64,000 nt of DNA from an uncultured Bacteroidia bacterium. Its GTDB lineage: Bacteria > Bacteroidota > Bacteroidia > NS11-12g > UBA9320. Below, piece after piece: positions 31,410 to 42,330 of the stretch. Within the stretch, counting starts at the first letter, position 1, and the number at the start of each line of letters is the position of its first letter. The notes beneath the pieces were generated by a model, which worked only from the letters and a program-made list of their open reading frames with translations, did not search any database and was not told where the DNA came from. A program made the translations under genes and the position numbers. The stretch is from the NCBI GenBank assembly GCA_943787465.1, contig CALSMN010000005.1, forward strand, positions 62,001 to 126,000. The letters are read 5' to 3'.

Positions 31410-32434
31410 AATAAGGGTAGATTTAAGTCAGAATTTTTATTTTTTCCAAGGTGTTTATAAGCCAAATCTGTAGCCTCTCTCCCACGAGCAGTTCGTTGTA
31501 AAAATCCTTCTTTGATTAAGAATGGTTCATACACTTCTTCAATAGTTCCTGCTTCCTCACTAACTGCTGTGGCAATGGTGTTTATACCAACTGGACCTCC
31601 TTTAAATTTATCTATAATAGCCGAAAGAATACGATTATCCATTTCATCTAAACCGCGAGCATCCACATTAAGAGCATCCAATGCTATCTTAGCAATATCA
31701 AGACTTATGGTGCCATCTCCTTTTATTTGGGCAAAATCGCGTGTTCTTCTGAGAAGAGCGTTTGCAATACGTGGAGTACCTCTACTTCGACCAGCTATCT
31801 CTATAGCAGCTTTATGGTCAATCTCCATTTTAAGAATAGAAGATGATCGTTCTACAATAGAAGCTAGTAAAGATGTGTCATAATATTCTAAACGTGATGT
31901 AATACCAAATCTAGCTCTGAGAGGTGAAGTGAGTAATCCACTACGAGTTGTTGCGCCTATAAGCGTAAAAGGACTGATATTTATCTGAACTGTTCTAGCG
32001 TTTGGTCCAGTGTCGAGAAGAATATCAATCTTATAATCTTCCATTGCAGAGTATAAGTACTCTTCAATAACAGGGCTTAAACGATGGATCTCATCAATGA
32101 ATAAAACATCCCCATCTTGAAGATTAGTAAGAAGTCCAGCTAGATCTCCAGGTTTTTCTAAAACCGGCCCACTTGTGATTTTGATATTACTATCTAATTC
32201 ATGTGCAATAATATTTGCTAATGTAGTCTTTCCTAATCCAGGAGGACCATGAAGTAAAACGTGATCTAATGCTTCATTGCGCTGATTTGCTGCTTCAACA
32301 AAAATTTTAAGATTTTCTAAAATTCGGTCTTGTCCGGAGAAATCTTGAAAGGAAATGGGTCTTAATACTTTATCAATTTCTTTTTCTTGTTCAGAAAAAC
32401 TATTTGATGTACCATCTAGTATATTTTCACTCAC
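31406..32434 (-). CDS. ruvB: Holliday junction branch migration DNA helicase RuvB
   Basis: [69 protein letters not shown]. Confidence 0.97.
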   Translation of the reverse strand: MSENILDGTSNSFSEQEKEIDKVLRPISFQDFSGQDRILENLKIFVEAANQRNEALDHVLLHGPPGLGKTTLANIIAHELDSNIKITSGPVLEKPGDLAGLLTNLQDGDVLFIDEIHRLSPVIEEYLYSAMEDYKIDILLDTGPNARTVQINISPFTLIGATTRSGLLTSPLRARFGITSRLEYYDTSLLASIVERSSSILKMEIDHKAAIEIAGRSRGTPRIANALLRRTRDFAQIKGDGTISLDIAKIALDALNVDARGLDEMDNRILSAIIDKFKGGPVGINTIATAVSEEAGTIEEVYEPFLIKEGFLQRTARGREATDLAYKHLGKNKNSDLNLPLF

Positions 32435-32539
32435 TAAGCGAATGTAGATATAGATTTGTATAATAAGGCAACGTTTTTTATAATTATTTCATCTAACCTA
32501 TAAATTATATATACCTTCCGCATCTTTAAGTTCAAACGT

Positions 32540-33628
32540 ATGAAGTTGAAATTTTTATTGCTCTCATTTTTAGTTTTCTTTTCTTTCATATCTTTTGGTA
32601 AAGTCAAAATGAATGACATCGTTTTTGATCAGCGATTTCATGATTTCGGAACAATATTTGAAGAAAATGGTATTGTTACTGCAAAATATGATTTTACTAA
32701 TTATGGTAATTCTCCATTTATCATTAGTGCAATTGATGCCGCATGTGGATGCACTAACCCTAGATCCTCCAAAGACACTTTCATGCCCGGCGAGCGGGGG
32801 CAAATTTTAGCAGAGTTTAATCCTAAAGGTTTTGCAGGAAAAACTAAAAAATGGATATATGTACGTGGAAATTTTGAGGATGGTTATCAAATTGAATTGA
32901 AATTTGAAGCAGAAATTAAATCTTCATATAATAGGGATAATTATGAATACATTCGGGGAGAATTTGGCTATTTATTGATAAATAAAATTAAATTTAAATG
33001 GAGTGATCGTTTTGAAAATTCCATATTTACAGACACTATTGAGCTTTCAAATGATGGTTATAATCCAATCACAGTTTATTCGCAGAAGGAAAATATTCCA
33101 TTTATAAAACCATTAAATCTTCCAATTACAGTTCCTATTGGAGAGAAAAGAAAAGTGATATTTGAAATTGATTTATCTCTTACTGACACTATTGGTCCAA
33201 TTAGTGGTTACATAAATTTAACTACTGATGATAAATTTTATCCTAAAAAACAACTACCCTATTCTATAAATATACAAACTGATTTTATTAGTTGGAGAAG
33301 AAAACAGATCAAAAATGCTGCTCAAATATTTGTGAGTACTACGACTATAAATTTAGGAACTATGAATGCAGGATCAAAACGGGCAAAATTTGTTACCATG
33401 TCCAATACAGGAAAAAGTCCACTCATTTTAAGAAGAATTGATACCGATTGTTCATGTACCTTACTTAATCTTTCAAAACGTGTATTGTTACCGGGTGAAT
33501 CAATGGAAACAAAAGTGAGTTATGATTCCCTTTTCAAAAAAGGCAAACAAACGAAGATAATCTCGATTTATACTAATGATCCGAATCAACCCATTGTTAA
33601 TTTGTACGTTAAAGCGGATGTAAAATAG
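32540..33628 (+). CDS. DUF1573 domain-containing secreted protein
   Basis: HDFGTIFEENGIVTAKYDFTNYGNSPFIISAIDAACGCTNP...FMPGERGQILAEFNPKGFAG. Confidence 0.88.
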   Translation: MKLKFLLLSFLVFFSFISFGKVKMNDIVFDQRFHDFGTIFEENGIVTAKYDFTNYGNSPFIISAIDAACGCTNPRSSKDTFMPGERGQILAEFNPKGFAGKTKKWIYVRGNFEDGYQIELKFEAEIKSSYNRDNYEYIRGEFGYLLINKIKFKWSDRFENSIFTDTIELSNDGYNPITVYSQKENIPFIKPLNLPITVPIGEKRKVIFEIDLSLTDTIGPISGYINLTTDDKFYPKKQLPYSINIQTDFISWRRKQIKNAAQIFVSTTTINLGTMNAGSKRAKFVTMSNTGKSPLILRRIDTDCSCTLLNLSKRVLLPGESMETKVSYDSLFKKGKQTKIISIYTNDPNQPIVNLYVKADVK

Positions 33629-33661
33629 AATTTTACACTCTATTTTTGAAGAATTGAAATC

Positions 33662-35098
33662 ATGAATAAACGTACAATTGCCTTTTTGTTTTTTCTTTTA
33701 CTTTTATCCTCCTTTATGGGAGCTTTTATTTTTAATCAATGGTTAAATTCAGCTCCAGAGATTATTGTTAATCAACAAGCAAAAGATTCATTCTCCATTC
33801 CTATTTTAAATACTTCTACAAAAATGTATAGTGATGTTAATTTTATAGAAGCATCCCAAAAAAGTACACCAAGTGTAGTATTTATTAAAACAGAATCACA
33901 ACAATATCAAAGAAGTTCATTTTTTTGGGGGTTTGATTATGATCCTTTTGGGAGAATTGGTAAAGTAGCTAGCACAGGTTCTGGCGTTATTATTAGCGAA
34001 AATGGATATATCGTGACCAATCATCATGTCGTAAAAAATGCTGACAAGATAGAAGTAGTTATCAGTAATAGTAAACGAAACTATACTGCAGAGCTTGTCG
34101 GTGCAGATCCGAGCAGTGATCTAGCACTTTTAAAGATAAACAGCAGTAATCTTTTACCCATTCAATTTTCAAATTCCGATGAAGTTAAAATTGGCGAATG
34201 GGTTTTGGCTGTTGGTAATCCATTTAATTTAACCAGCACGGTTACTGCTGGAATTGTTTCTGCGAAAGGTCGAAACATAAATATAGTTAATAATCAGTTT
34301 CCAATAGAATCATTCATTCAGACCGATGCTGCTATTAATCCAGGTAATAGTGGCGGAGCATTAGTCAATTTAAATGGGGATCTAGTGGGCGTTAATACGG
34401 CTATTGCATCGAAAACTGGCAGTTATGTGGGTTATGGCTTTGCGATACCTAGCAATATTGTCTTAAAAATAATAGAAGACCTTAAAAATTATGGCATTGT
34501 TCAACGAGCTTTCATTGGAATTGATGTTGATGATATAGATGGTGAAACAGCAGATAAGCTTGGTGTATCATCGGGGGTACTTATAATGAAATTGAATAAT
34601 CGAAATGAAAATGCCGCTAATCTATTGAAAGCTGGTGATATTATTGTTTCATTTGATGGGAAAACAATTGATGCAAAATCTACATTTGACGAATTATTGG
34701 CATTTACTCGTCCAGGAGACATTGTTAAATTAGAGTTTATTCGAAACGGAGAAAACAAAACAGTTGATATAATTCTTGTAAATAATGAGGGAACGATAGA
34801 AAAACTAAAGAAACAGAGTGTTCATAGTGACATTCTTGGAGGTGAATTTGAAAAAATATCAAAATTAGAAAAGCAGACGTATAAAGTCAATAGTGGCATC
34901 AAGGTGACCAATATTACGAATGGCAGATTAAGGCAAATGAATATACCTGATGGTTTTATATTTATTAGAATTAACAATCAATCGTATGAATCTGTGAGTC
35001 AATTGATCGATAAATTAGAAAATCATGTTGGACAAATTAGAATCGAGGGACTTTCGCCAAGTGGTTCTAGACAGTATTTGAGCTTTACCTTTCGTTAA
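33662..35098 (+). CDS. Trypsin-like serine protease/chaperone with PDZ (DegQ/HtrA family)
   Basis: GSGVIISENGYIVTNHHVV, DLALLKI, TDAAINPGNSGGALVNLNGDLVGVNTAIAS, GYGFAIPSNIV; PDZ region. Confidence 0.95.
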   Translation: MNKRTIAFLFFLLLLSSFMGAFIFNQWLNSAPEIIVNQQAKDSFSIPILNTSTKMYSDVNFIEASQKSTPSVVFIKTESQQYQRSSFFWGFDYDPFGRIGKVASTGSGVIISENGYIVTNHHVVKNADKIEVVISNSKRNYTAELVGADPSSDLALLKINSSNLLPIQFSNSDEVKIGEWVLAVGNPFNLTSTVTAGIVSAKGRNINIVNNQFPIESFIQTDAAINPGNSGGALVNLNGDLVGVNTAIASKTGSYVGYGFAIPSNIVLKIIEDLKNYGIVQRAFIGIDVDDIDGETADKLGVSSGVLIMKLNNRNENAANLLKAGDIIVSFDGKTIDAKSTFDELLAFTRPGDIVKLEFIRNGENKTVDIILVNNEGTIEKLKKQSVHSDILGGEFEKISKLEKQTYKVNSGIKVTNITNGRLRQMNIPDGFIFIRINNQSYESVSQLIDKLENHVGQIRIEGLSPSGSRQYLSFTFR

Positions 35099-35099
35099 A

Positions 35100-36686
35100 T
35101 TATCCTACCTTAAACTCACTTGTTTCATGAAATTCTATATCAGGATTGTTAGCCTTTGCCATTTGAAGAATGTAGGCTGTTTGAGCAAGAAAAACTAAAT
35201 TTTCATCCTTATCTTTCACAATATCTTGAGGCTTGTATTTAATGAATTCCTCTATTTTTTGTAGGTTACCAGTCATCCAACACGCTTTATGGTAATTAAC
35301 AGAATCAAAACGAGCTTTAGCATTGTATTCGTGTTCTAAACGATATTGAATTACCTCAAATTGCAATTCACCAACTACACCAACTATTTTTCTGTTTCCA
35401 GGTTGCTGTGTAAATAGTTGAGCTACTCCCTCATCAGTGAGTTGATTGAGTCCTTTTTCTAATTGTTTACTTTTCATCGGATCCATATTTACAACTTCTC
35501 TAAAGAGTTCTGGACTAAAACTCGGAATCCCTTTGAATTCAAGTTTTTCGCCTTCTGTTAAACCGTCACCAATTTTAAAATTTCCCGTATCATACAATCC
35601 AACTACATCACCAGGATAAGCAAATTGTGTAACTTCTTTGCTATCCGCCAAAAAAGTATAAGGATTACTAAACCTCATTTTTTTATTCGTTCTACTATGT
35701 AGATAAAACTTATTTCGTTCAAAAGTACCCGAGCAAACTCTCAAAAATGCAATTCTGTCTCGATGATTTGGGTCAAGATTGGCATGAATTTTAAAAATAA
35801 AGCCAGTCATTTTTGATTCCATTGGCTCAATCTCACGTATATCAGTAGGTCTTGGTTTTGGACTTGGTGCTATTTTTACAAAAGTGTCTAACATTTCTTG
35901 AACACCAAAATTATTTAAAGCCGACCCAAAGAATACTGGTGCTAACAAGCCATCTTCATACAAGTTGACATCAAATGGCTCAAAAACACCTTGTATTAAC
36001 TCAACATCTTCACGCAGTTTATTTGCGTCGGCCTCCCCTATTATCATATCTAAATCTGGGTTTGTTATGTCATTGATATTGATGTATTCTGCCGCTTTTT
36101 TAGTTTTATCAGCTTCAAATAAATTTAATGAATTATCGTGTAGTAAATAAACACCTTTAAATCGAGAACCCATATTAATTGGCCAACTGAGCGGTCGAGT
36201 ACTGATTTGTAATTCTTGCTCTAATTCTTCTAAAATATCAAAAGGATCTTGACCTTCTCTATCTAATTTATTAACAAAAATAATTACTGGGGTATTCCTC
36301 ATACGGCATACTTGCATCAATTTTCTAGTTTGTGCCTCTACCCCTTTGGCTACATCAACTACAAGTATTACGCTATCTACAGCCGTTAAAGTCCTATAGG
36401 TATCTTCCGCGAAATCTTTATGTCCAGGTGTATCTAAAATATTGATTTTTTTGTCTTGATACTCAAAGCTCATCACTGATGTAGCAACGGAAATTCCTCT
36501 TTGTTTCTCGATTTCCATAAAATCGGAAGTTGCAGACTTCTTGATTTTATTACTTTTTACAGCACCCGCTGTTTGAATAGCGCCACCAAACAATAATAAT
36601 TTTTCGGTCAATGTAGTTTTACCTGCATCTGGATGAGAAATAATACCAAATGTTTTTCGCTTAGCGATTTCTTGTTCTAAATTCAT
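35100..36686 (-). CDS. prfC: Peptide chain release factor 3
   Basis: [75 protein letters not shown]. Start chosen at [13 protein letters not shown]. Confidence 0.96.
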   Translation of the reverse strand: MNLEQEIAKRKTFGIISHPDAGKTTLTEKLLLFGGAIQTAGAVKSNKIKKSATSDFMEIEKQRGISVATSVMSFEYQDKKINILDTPGHKDFAEDTYRTLTAVDSVILVVDVAKGVEAQTRKLMQVCRMRNTPVIIFVNKLDREGQDPFDILEELEQELQISTRPLSWPINMGSRFKGVYLLHDNSLNLFEADKTKKAAEYININDITNPDLDMIIGEADANKLREDVELIQGVFEPFDVNLYEDGLLAPVFFGSALNNFGVQEMLDTFVKIAPSPKPRPTDIREIEPMESKMTGFIFKIHANLDPNHRDRIAFLRVCSGTFERNKFYLHSRTNKKMRFSNPYTFLADSKEVTQFAYPGDVVGLYDTGNFKIGDGLTEGEKLEFKGIPSFSPELFREVVNMDPMKSKQLEKGLNQLTDEGVAQLFTQQPGNRKIVGVVGELQFEVIQYRLEHEYNAKARFDSVNYHKACWMTGNLQKIEEFIKYKPQDIVKDKDENLVFLAQTAYILQMAKANNPDIEFHETSEFKVG

Positions 36687-36758
36687 GTAAAATGTGATGC
36701 AATTATACAAAAGCTCCAAGTATATGTATTCAGTATAGATGTATAATGGTTGTAAAAA

Positions 36759-36786
36759 AAAAGCCCTTTCATAAGAAAGGGCTTTT
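36759..36786 (-). terminator. Intrinsic terminator downstream of the Omp28-like lipoprotein gene
   Basis: AAAAGCCCTTTC-ATAA-GAAAGGGCTTTT perfect hairpin with flanking A/T run. Confidence 0.88.
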
Positions 36787-36805
36787 ACTAAGTTGGCATT
36801 ACTTA

Positions 36806-37615
36806 TTAATTCAACCGAGCAGCATTTACAAAATCGTACCCACCGCTACTATTCATTTTCCAGATGATACCAATTACTTCAATATTATCTTTATTCCAAG
36901 ATTCATCTAGGCTATAAGTAAGTGATGAAAGATTAGTGGTTGTTTCTGCTGATAAACCACCTTCAAAATCATCTCCATAAAAGTCTGTAGTCATTTTATC
37001 TCTTAATACATGATGATGAGCTACATTTCCTGTTTTCCCTGCTTGTTCTTCAATAACATTATCTTCAAGTATATATGCACCAATTTTAAAAGAACCAGTT
37101 TGATCTTTGAATGCCTTAGCTGCCCAATCTAATTTTAAGGTATTTCCCTCTATGGAGATATTGCCACCAACGCCCATTTGAACTGCTGAAGAAGCAAAAT
37201 CTGAAGATGCATTTTCAATGTTGGATTTAGTTGTAGTAGGAAAAATTCCACCACTTTCTGAATATTCTGTTCTATTTTCACCATTAAATGTGAAACTTGG
37301 CCATCCTTTTACACCAAAATCATTTGCAAACTGAATTGCTGTCTCATTAGACATTTTACTCGACGCAGAACCATAAATACTTGCAGATATTGCATTGTTT
37401 TTAGTAGATTCAGAAATTTCTTCATTTAAATCCCATCCCCATGCACCACAGGGACCACACCAAGTGGCTGTAAGTTTTGCATAAAGACCCATATTAATTT
37501 CTTTAATTTCAATTGAAGAAGATGATCCAGATTTTTTTGGAGCTGTTTCATCATCTTTACAACCCCATAATAACGTTGATGAGATGACTACTGCTATTAA
37601 TATATTTTTTTTCAT
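36806..37615 (-). CDS. Omp28-like lipoprotein with thioredoxin-like CxxC
   Basis: [23 protein letters not shown] lipoprotein signal; [21 protein letters not shown]. Confidence 0.82.
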   Translation of the reverse strand: MKKNILIAVVISSTLLWGCKDDETAPKKSGSSSSIEIKEINMGLYAKLTATWCGPCGAWGWDLNEEISESTKNNAISASIYGSASSKMSNETAIQFANDFGVKGWPSFTFNGENRTEYSESGGIFPTTTKSNIENASSDFASSAVQMGVGGNISIEGNTLKLDWAAKAFKDQTGSFKIGAYILEDNVIEEQAGKTGNVAHHHVLRDKMTTDFYGDDFEGGLSAETTTNLSSLTYSLDESWNKDNIEVIGIIWKMNSSGGYDFVNAARLN

Positions 37616-37748
37616 TTTAATTATTTTTAACAATTTTATAAAATAATACTCACATACGCAAATTTGTTTAAATGCTTGCATTATAGATATTAATCTTTAG
37701 TTGACTAAGAGTTTCTCTTTCATAAAATTGAATTTACATTTGCATTAC

Positions 37749-38600
37749 ATGAAATTATCCTATATCTATATACCGCTATTCTTTTTCACTTCTTGTGGAA
37801 TTTTAAATAGCAGTAATCCCAAATTTTATATTCATAGTTCGAAAAAAGATAACTGTCTTCAAATTAAAAAAGATACTCGTTCTGAGAATTGGGAAAAATA
37901 TTGCGGATTCATCGATAACTTTGAGTATCAAGATGGATTTGAGTATCAAGTAGAGGTAAAAAAGCTTAAAAAAGATAAAAATAGTGAATCGAAAAACAAC
38001 TATCTTCATGTATCAACAATTTATAAATCCCCCGTATTGAAAGAGGCTGGCATATATGCATATATTGAAACTTCAATGGGCGGAATTGTTGGGAAATTAG
38101 CTTATGATAAAGCACCATTAACCGTGGCAAACTTTATAGGTTTAGCGGAAGGTAGTATCAAAAATCAGGCATTCCCACTAGGAAAACATTATTTTGACAG
38201 CTTATCATTTCATCGAGTTATACCTAATTTTATGATTCAAGGAGGTGACCCTATTGGCAATGGTACTGGTGGTCCAGGTTACAAATTCAAGAATGAGATT
38301 CATCCTGATCTTAAACATGATAAACCAGGTGTTTTTAGTATGGCTAACTCAGGACCAAATACCAATGGAAGTCAGTTTTTTATTACCCACGTAGCTACAC
38401 CTTGGCTAGATGGAAATTATAATGTTTTTGGTGAAGTAGTGATTGGGCAAGAAATTGTCAATAGTATTGGTAATGTTGCTACTGGAAAAAATAATAAACC
38501 ATTAGAAACAATATATATGTCCAAAGTTAAAATCATTCGTATCGGTCAGGAAGCCCTTGATTTTGATGCCGAAAAAACATTTAAATATATGAACTATTGA
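37749..38600 (+). CDS. Cyclophilin-type peptidyl-prolyl isomerase lipoprotein
   Basis: [83 protein letters not shown]. Confidence 0.93.
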   Translation: MKLSYIYIPLFFFTSCGILNSSNPKFYIHSSKKDNCLQIKKDTRSENWEKYCGFIDNFEYQDGFEYQVEVKKLKKDKNSESKNNYLHVSTIYKSPVLKEAGIYAYIETSMGGIVGKLAYDKAPLTVANFIGLAEGSIKNQAFPLGKHYFDSLSFHRVIPNFMIQGGDPIGNGTGGPGYKFKNEIHPDLKHDKPGVFSMANSGPNTNGSQFFITHVATPWLDGNYNVFGEVVIGQEIVNSIGNVATGKNNKPLETIYMSKVKIIRIGQEALDFDAEKTFKYMNY

Positions 38601-39445
38601 AAAGTAATATTCAGTCAAAATCGTATATATTTAAGGGTTCTCATCAAAAACTTATTACAGCAGATTTAACCTTTTCTTCATATACTGAATCTGTACCCAT
38701 AGTCTTATTTGTTCATGGATTTAAAGGTTTTAAAGATTGGGGCGCATGGCCATTGGCGGCGGAGATATTCTCCATTAAAGGACTTCCTTTTTTTAAATTT
38801 AATTTCTCTCATAACGGTACCACACCAGAACAACTAACTGAATTTGTAGATTTAGAGACATTTGGGAATAATAATTTCAAAATCGAATTTGATGAGTTGG
38901 GATTTGTTATGGACTTTATTGAAAAAAAATCAAATTCTATTCCTTTCGATTGGAATGGTGAGTTTTTTGTTATAGGTCATAGTAGAGGCGGTGCTATTGC
39001 TCTGCTTAGAGCTGCTCAGGATGATAGGGTGAAAAAATGTGCAACATGGTCTTCAGTCTCAAATTTAGAACAGTATCTTGAAATGAAAGATTTTAGAGCT
39101 TGGAAAGAAGATGGAGTACATGAAATTATAAACAGACGTACCCATCAAAAAATGCCTATTTTTTTTCAGTTTGTTGAGGCCTTTGCACAAAATGCTAGTA
39201 CACTTAGCTTAAGCCAACAATTTGAAAATATTAGTTGTCCTATACTTATTGTTCATGGCGAAAATGATGATGTTGTTCCAATTTCAGAAGCACATTTTAT
39301 CTATACTAATATATCGCATGCTATATTATTAGAAATTGAAAATGGAGATCATACTTTTAATTCAAAACATCCACTTAAAGAACGAAAAATAAGTAAGCCT
39401 TTTGCTGAGGCCGTTACTGAGACCATTGAATTTTTTAAACTTTAA
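38597..39445 (+). CDS. Alpha/beta hydrolase (TTG start overlapping upstream stop)
   Basis: [34 protein letters not shown] (GHSRGG nucleophile elbow), [17 protein letters not shown]. Confidence 0.88.
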   Translation: MKSNIQSKSYIFKGSHQKLITADLTFSSYTESVPIVLFVHGFKGFKDWGAWPLAAEIFSIKGLPFFKFNFSHNGTTPEQLTEFVDLETFGNNNFKIEFDELGFVMDFIEKKSNSIPFDWNGEFFVIGHSRGGAIALLRAAQDDRVKKCATWSSVSNLEQYLEMKDFRAWKEDGVHEIINRRTHQKMPIFFQFVEAFAQNASTLSLSQQFENISCPILIVHGENDDVVPISEAHFIYTNISHAILLEIENGDHTFNSKHPLKERKISKPFAEAVTETIEFFKL

Positions 39446-39447
39446 TT

Positions 39448-40671
39448 ATGGTCAAAAAAGTAGCTATTATTGGTGGTGGTGCTGCAGGTTTTTTTACAGC
39501 CATAAATATAGCTATGATAAATCCTGATATAAAAATAACCATTTATGAGGCCAGTAATCATCTGCTAGCAAAAGTATTAGTATCAGGAGGGGGAAGGTGC
39601 AATGTCACCAATGCTATCTATGATCCAAAAGAATTGATAAAAAATTACCCAAGAGGATATGATTTTTTAGAACCTGTTTTTAATCAATTCAATTCAAAGG
39701 ATACTCAAAATTGGTTTAATGCTTATGGAGTAAAATTAAAAACGGAAGATGATGGTCGAATATTTCCCGAAAGTAATTCTTCACAAACCATTTATAATTG
39801 CCTAACTCATCAATGTAAAATACTAGGTATATCTATTCGATTAAAATCAAGATTAAAACAAATTGAATTTAAAAATCAACAATGGGAATTGAAATTCAAA
39901 AACTTTGATACTCATGCAGATTTTGTTGTATTAGCAACCGGAAGTAACCTGATGATGTATGATCTCCTTCGCTCAATAAAAATTCCAATAGTAGACCCAG
40001 TACCCTCATTATTTACATTTAATGTCAAACAACATGAATTTATCGTTTTAGCCGGCATAAGCGTCCCCAATTCAAAAGTTATAATTAAAGAGATACCCGA
40101 CCATGAAGAACATGGACCATTACTAATCACTCATTGGGGATTCAGTGGTCCAGCAATATTAAGATTGAGCGCATGGTTAGCTATACCATTAGCAGAGATA
40201 GATTACACCTTTACGCTTATCATAAACTGGAACAATTACGATATCGAGCTTTTGAAAAGACAACTTTTAATACAGATAAAAGATCAACCCAAACAAAAGA
40301 TTGCCAACTGGATCGGTCATGGATTGCCGAAAAGATTATGGCAAAAATTATTTATTCAAATGGGATTTAAGGAGTATCTAAATTGGGCCGAACTTGGTAA
40401 AAAAGGAATAGATTCAATACTCAAAAATCTCACCTGTTTTGAAGTATCTATTGAAGGTAAAAGTACTTTCAAAGAAGAATTTGTCACAGCTGGTGGAATA
40501 GACTTGTCATCAGTAAATCCATTTACATTTGCTATTGAAAATCATCATCATTTATATGCTGTGGGTGAATTACTTAATATAGATGCTATCACAGGCGGAT
40601 TTAATTTTCAGGCAGCTTGGAGTGGCTCTTATGTAGCAGCTAAAGCTATTTCTGGCATTGCTCATAAATAA
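39448..40671 (+). CDS. NAD(P)/FAD-dependent oxidoreductase (HI0933/BaiN-like flavoprotein)
   Basis: VAIIGGGAAGFFTAIN, VSGGGRCNVTNA, LITHWGFSGPAILRLSAW, TAGGIDLSSVNP, GELLNIDAITGGFNFQAAWSGSYVAAK. Confidence 0.93.
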   Translation: MVKKVAIIGGGAAGFFTAINIAMINPDIKITIYEASNHLLAKVLVSGGGRCNVTNAIYDPKELIKNYPRGYDFLEPVFNQFNSKDTQNWFNAYGVKLKTEDDGRIFPESNSSQTIYNCLTHQCKILGISIRLKSRLKQIEFKNQQWELKFKNFDTHADFVVLATGSNLMMYDLLRSIKIPIVDPVPSLFTFNVKQHEFIVLAGISVPNSKVIIKEIPDHEEHGPLLITHWGFSGPAILRLSAWLAIPLAEIDYTFTLIINWNNYDIELLKRQLLIQIKDQPKQKIANWIGHGLPKRLWQKLFIQMGFKEYLNWAELGKKGIDSILKNLTCFEVSIEGKSTFKEEFVTAGGIDLSSVNPFTFAIENHHHLYAVGELLNIDAITGGFNFQAAWSGSYVAAKAISGIAHK

Positions 40672-40775
40672 TTTGTAGTACATTATTTAGTTGAGGTATA
40701 CCTATATGTCTTAAAATAAAAAAATCAATAGACTTGATATGCGAGGAATAAGACCTTAAAATTGCATCATATATT

Positions 40776-41147
40776 ATGGAAAATATTGTCATTGAAGGAA
40801 AATTAATTCAAGTGCTTGCAGCACAGGAAGGACAAAGCACCAGAGGTGCTTGGAAAAAACAAGATTTTATTATTGAAACAGCAGAACAATATCCCAAAAA
40901 AGTTTGCATAAGTTGTTGGAATGAAAAGACACAAGACCTATCAAAATTTCAAATGAATGATTCTTTAAAAGTATCTATTAATATTGAATCTCGTGAATAT
41001 AACTCTAAATGGTATACGGATGTAAAAGCCTGGAGAATTGAAAAAATAAATGCCGAAAATGGAACTAATACAGCAGAGATTCCTGCTTCTGATGACATTG
41101 CTGGAATAAGTTTTTCCAGTGACGATTCAGATGATTTACCATTTTAA
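40776..41147 (+). CDS. DUF3127 protein with SSB-like acidic C-terminal tip
   Basis: MENIVIEGKLIQVLAAQEGQSTRGAWKKQDFIIETAEQYPKKVCISCWNEK...ESREYNSKWYTDVKAWRIEKI; ends ISFSSDDSDDLPF. Confidence 0.85.
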   Translation: MENIVIEGKLIQVLAAQEGQSTRGAWKKQDFIIETAEQYPKKVCISCWNEKTQDLSKFQMNDSLKVSINIESREYNSKWYTDVKAWRIEKINAENGTNTAEIPASDDIAGISFSSDDSDDLPF

Positions 41148-41150
41148 AAT

Positions 41151-41765
41151 TTAAAATAAAGCGAGTATCTGTTGCAGGAAGCCACCCCAAACTGTAGGCT
41201 TGAAAACAGTTAAAATACCCATCCCTCCTATTGCTCCATATAAGTGTGCATCGTGGCCAATATTATCTATATTTTTTTTCGACATATAATAGGAGTACCA
41301 GAGATAGAGCAAACCAAAGACTATAGCAGGTATGGGTATAAATAGATACAATTGAAGCATACTCATAGGATTTATAATAATGTAAGCAAATAATACTCCT
41401 GATACTCCACCAGATGCACCTACGGCACTGTAGTTGAAATTATTTTTAAATTTAATAAAAGCGGGCAGGTGAGCAATAATAGTAGATCCTAAAAATAAAA
41501 TAAGATATAATTCCCCTGCACTATTTCCAAAATCAATGCTTAAATATCGTTCTAAATAGTTACCAAAACTAAATAGAACAAACAGATTAATAAATAAATG
41601 CATAAAGTCTGCATGTAACCATGCACTAGTTAGAAAACGGTACCATTCTTTTTTTTGGACTATTTGATATGGACTGAAGAGCAAATTGGAAAAGAGAGCT
41701 TGATTAGAGAAACTAAGATAACTCACAAGCCCAATGCTGATAATTAATAGTAGGTTAATATTCAC
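41151..41765 (-). CDS. Rhomboid-family intramembrane serine protease
   Basis: WYRFLTSAWLHADFMHLFINLFVLFSFG, SAVGASGGVSGVLFAY (GASG), GHDAHLYGAIGG. Confidence 0.92.
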   Translation of the reverse strand: MNINLLLIISIGLVSYLSFSNQALFSNLLFSPYQIVQKKEWYRFLTSAWLHADFMHLFINLFVLFSFGNYLERYLSIDFGNSAGELYLILFLGSTIIAHLPAFIKFKNNFNYSAVGASGGVSGVLFAYIIINPMSMLQLYLFIPIPAIVFGLLYLWYSYYMSKKNIDNIGHDAHLYGAIGGMGILTVFKPTVWGGFLQQILALF

Positions 41766-41835
41766 AGATACGAATGTCGTTGATTTCTAAACAATAAAAC
41801 GATATCTTGACTGATTCTATCTTATTTTTACAACC

Positions 41836-42330
41836 ATTAAAACAATATTATTAATATCAGATACTCATAGCTTTTTGGGGCCAGAAATTCTTCGAAAAGT
41901 ACCTATTGTTGATGAGTTATGGCATGCGGGCGATTGGGGAGATTTGCATTCCACTGATGGATTACTTGAAAATATACAAATTCGTGGTGTATACGGTAAT
42001 ATTGATTCATCAGATGTACGTGCCAAATATCCAAAAGAACTTTTTTTTGAAATTGATAAATTAAAAGTATATATGACGCATATTGGTGGTTACCCCGGAA
42101 AGTACCAAAAGTCTGTAAAAGAACGTTTAATTGAATTAAAACCAGACTTATTTATATGTGGTCATTCGCATATTTGTAGGGTTATGAGAGATAAGCAATT
42201 AAATTTGATACACTTTAATCCAGGAGCCATAGGGAAACACGGATTTCATTCAAAACGAACCATGATCACTTTTAAAATTAATAATACTATAATTAGCGAT
42301 GTTAAAATACATGAATATGAACGGAATTAA
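41836..42330 (+). CDS. YfcE-family metallophosphoesterase (probable ATT start; ORF track begins at TTG 41875)
   Basis: In-frame extension IKTILLISDTHSFLGPEIL supplies the metal-binding DTH motif; GDWGD, GVYGNID, MTHIGGYPGKY, LFICGHSHICRV, NPGAIGKHGFHSKRTM. Confidence 0.85.
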   Translation: MKTILLISDTHSFLGPEILRKVPIVDELWHAGDWGDLHSTDGLLENIQIRGVYGNIDSSDVRAKYPKELFFEIDKLKVYMTHIGGYPGKYQKSVKERLIELKPDLFICGHSHICRVMRDKQLNLIHFNPGAIGKHGFHSKRTMITFKINNTIISDVKIHEYERN

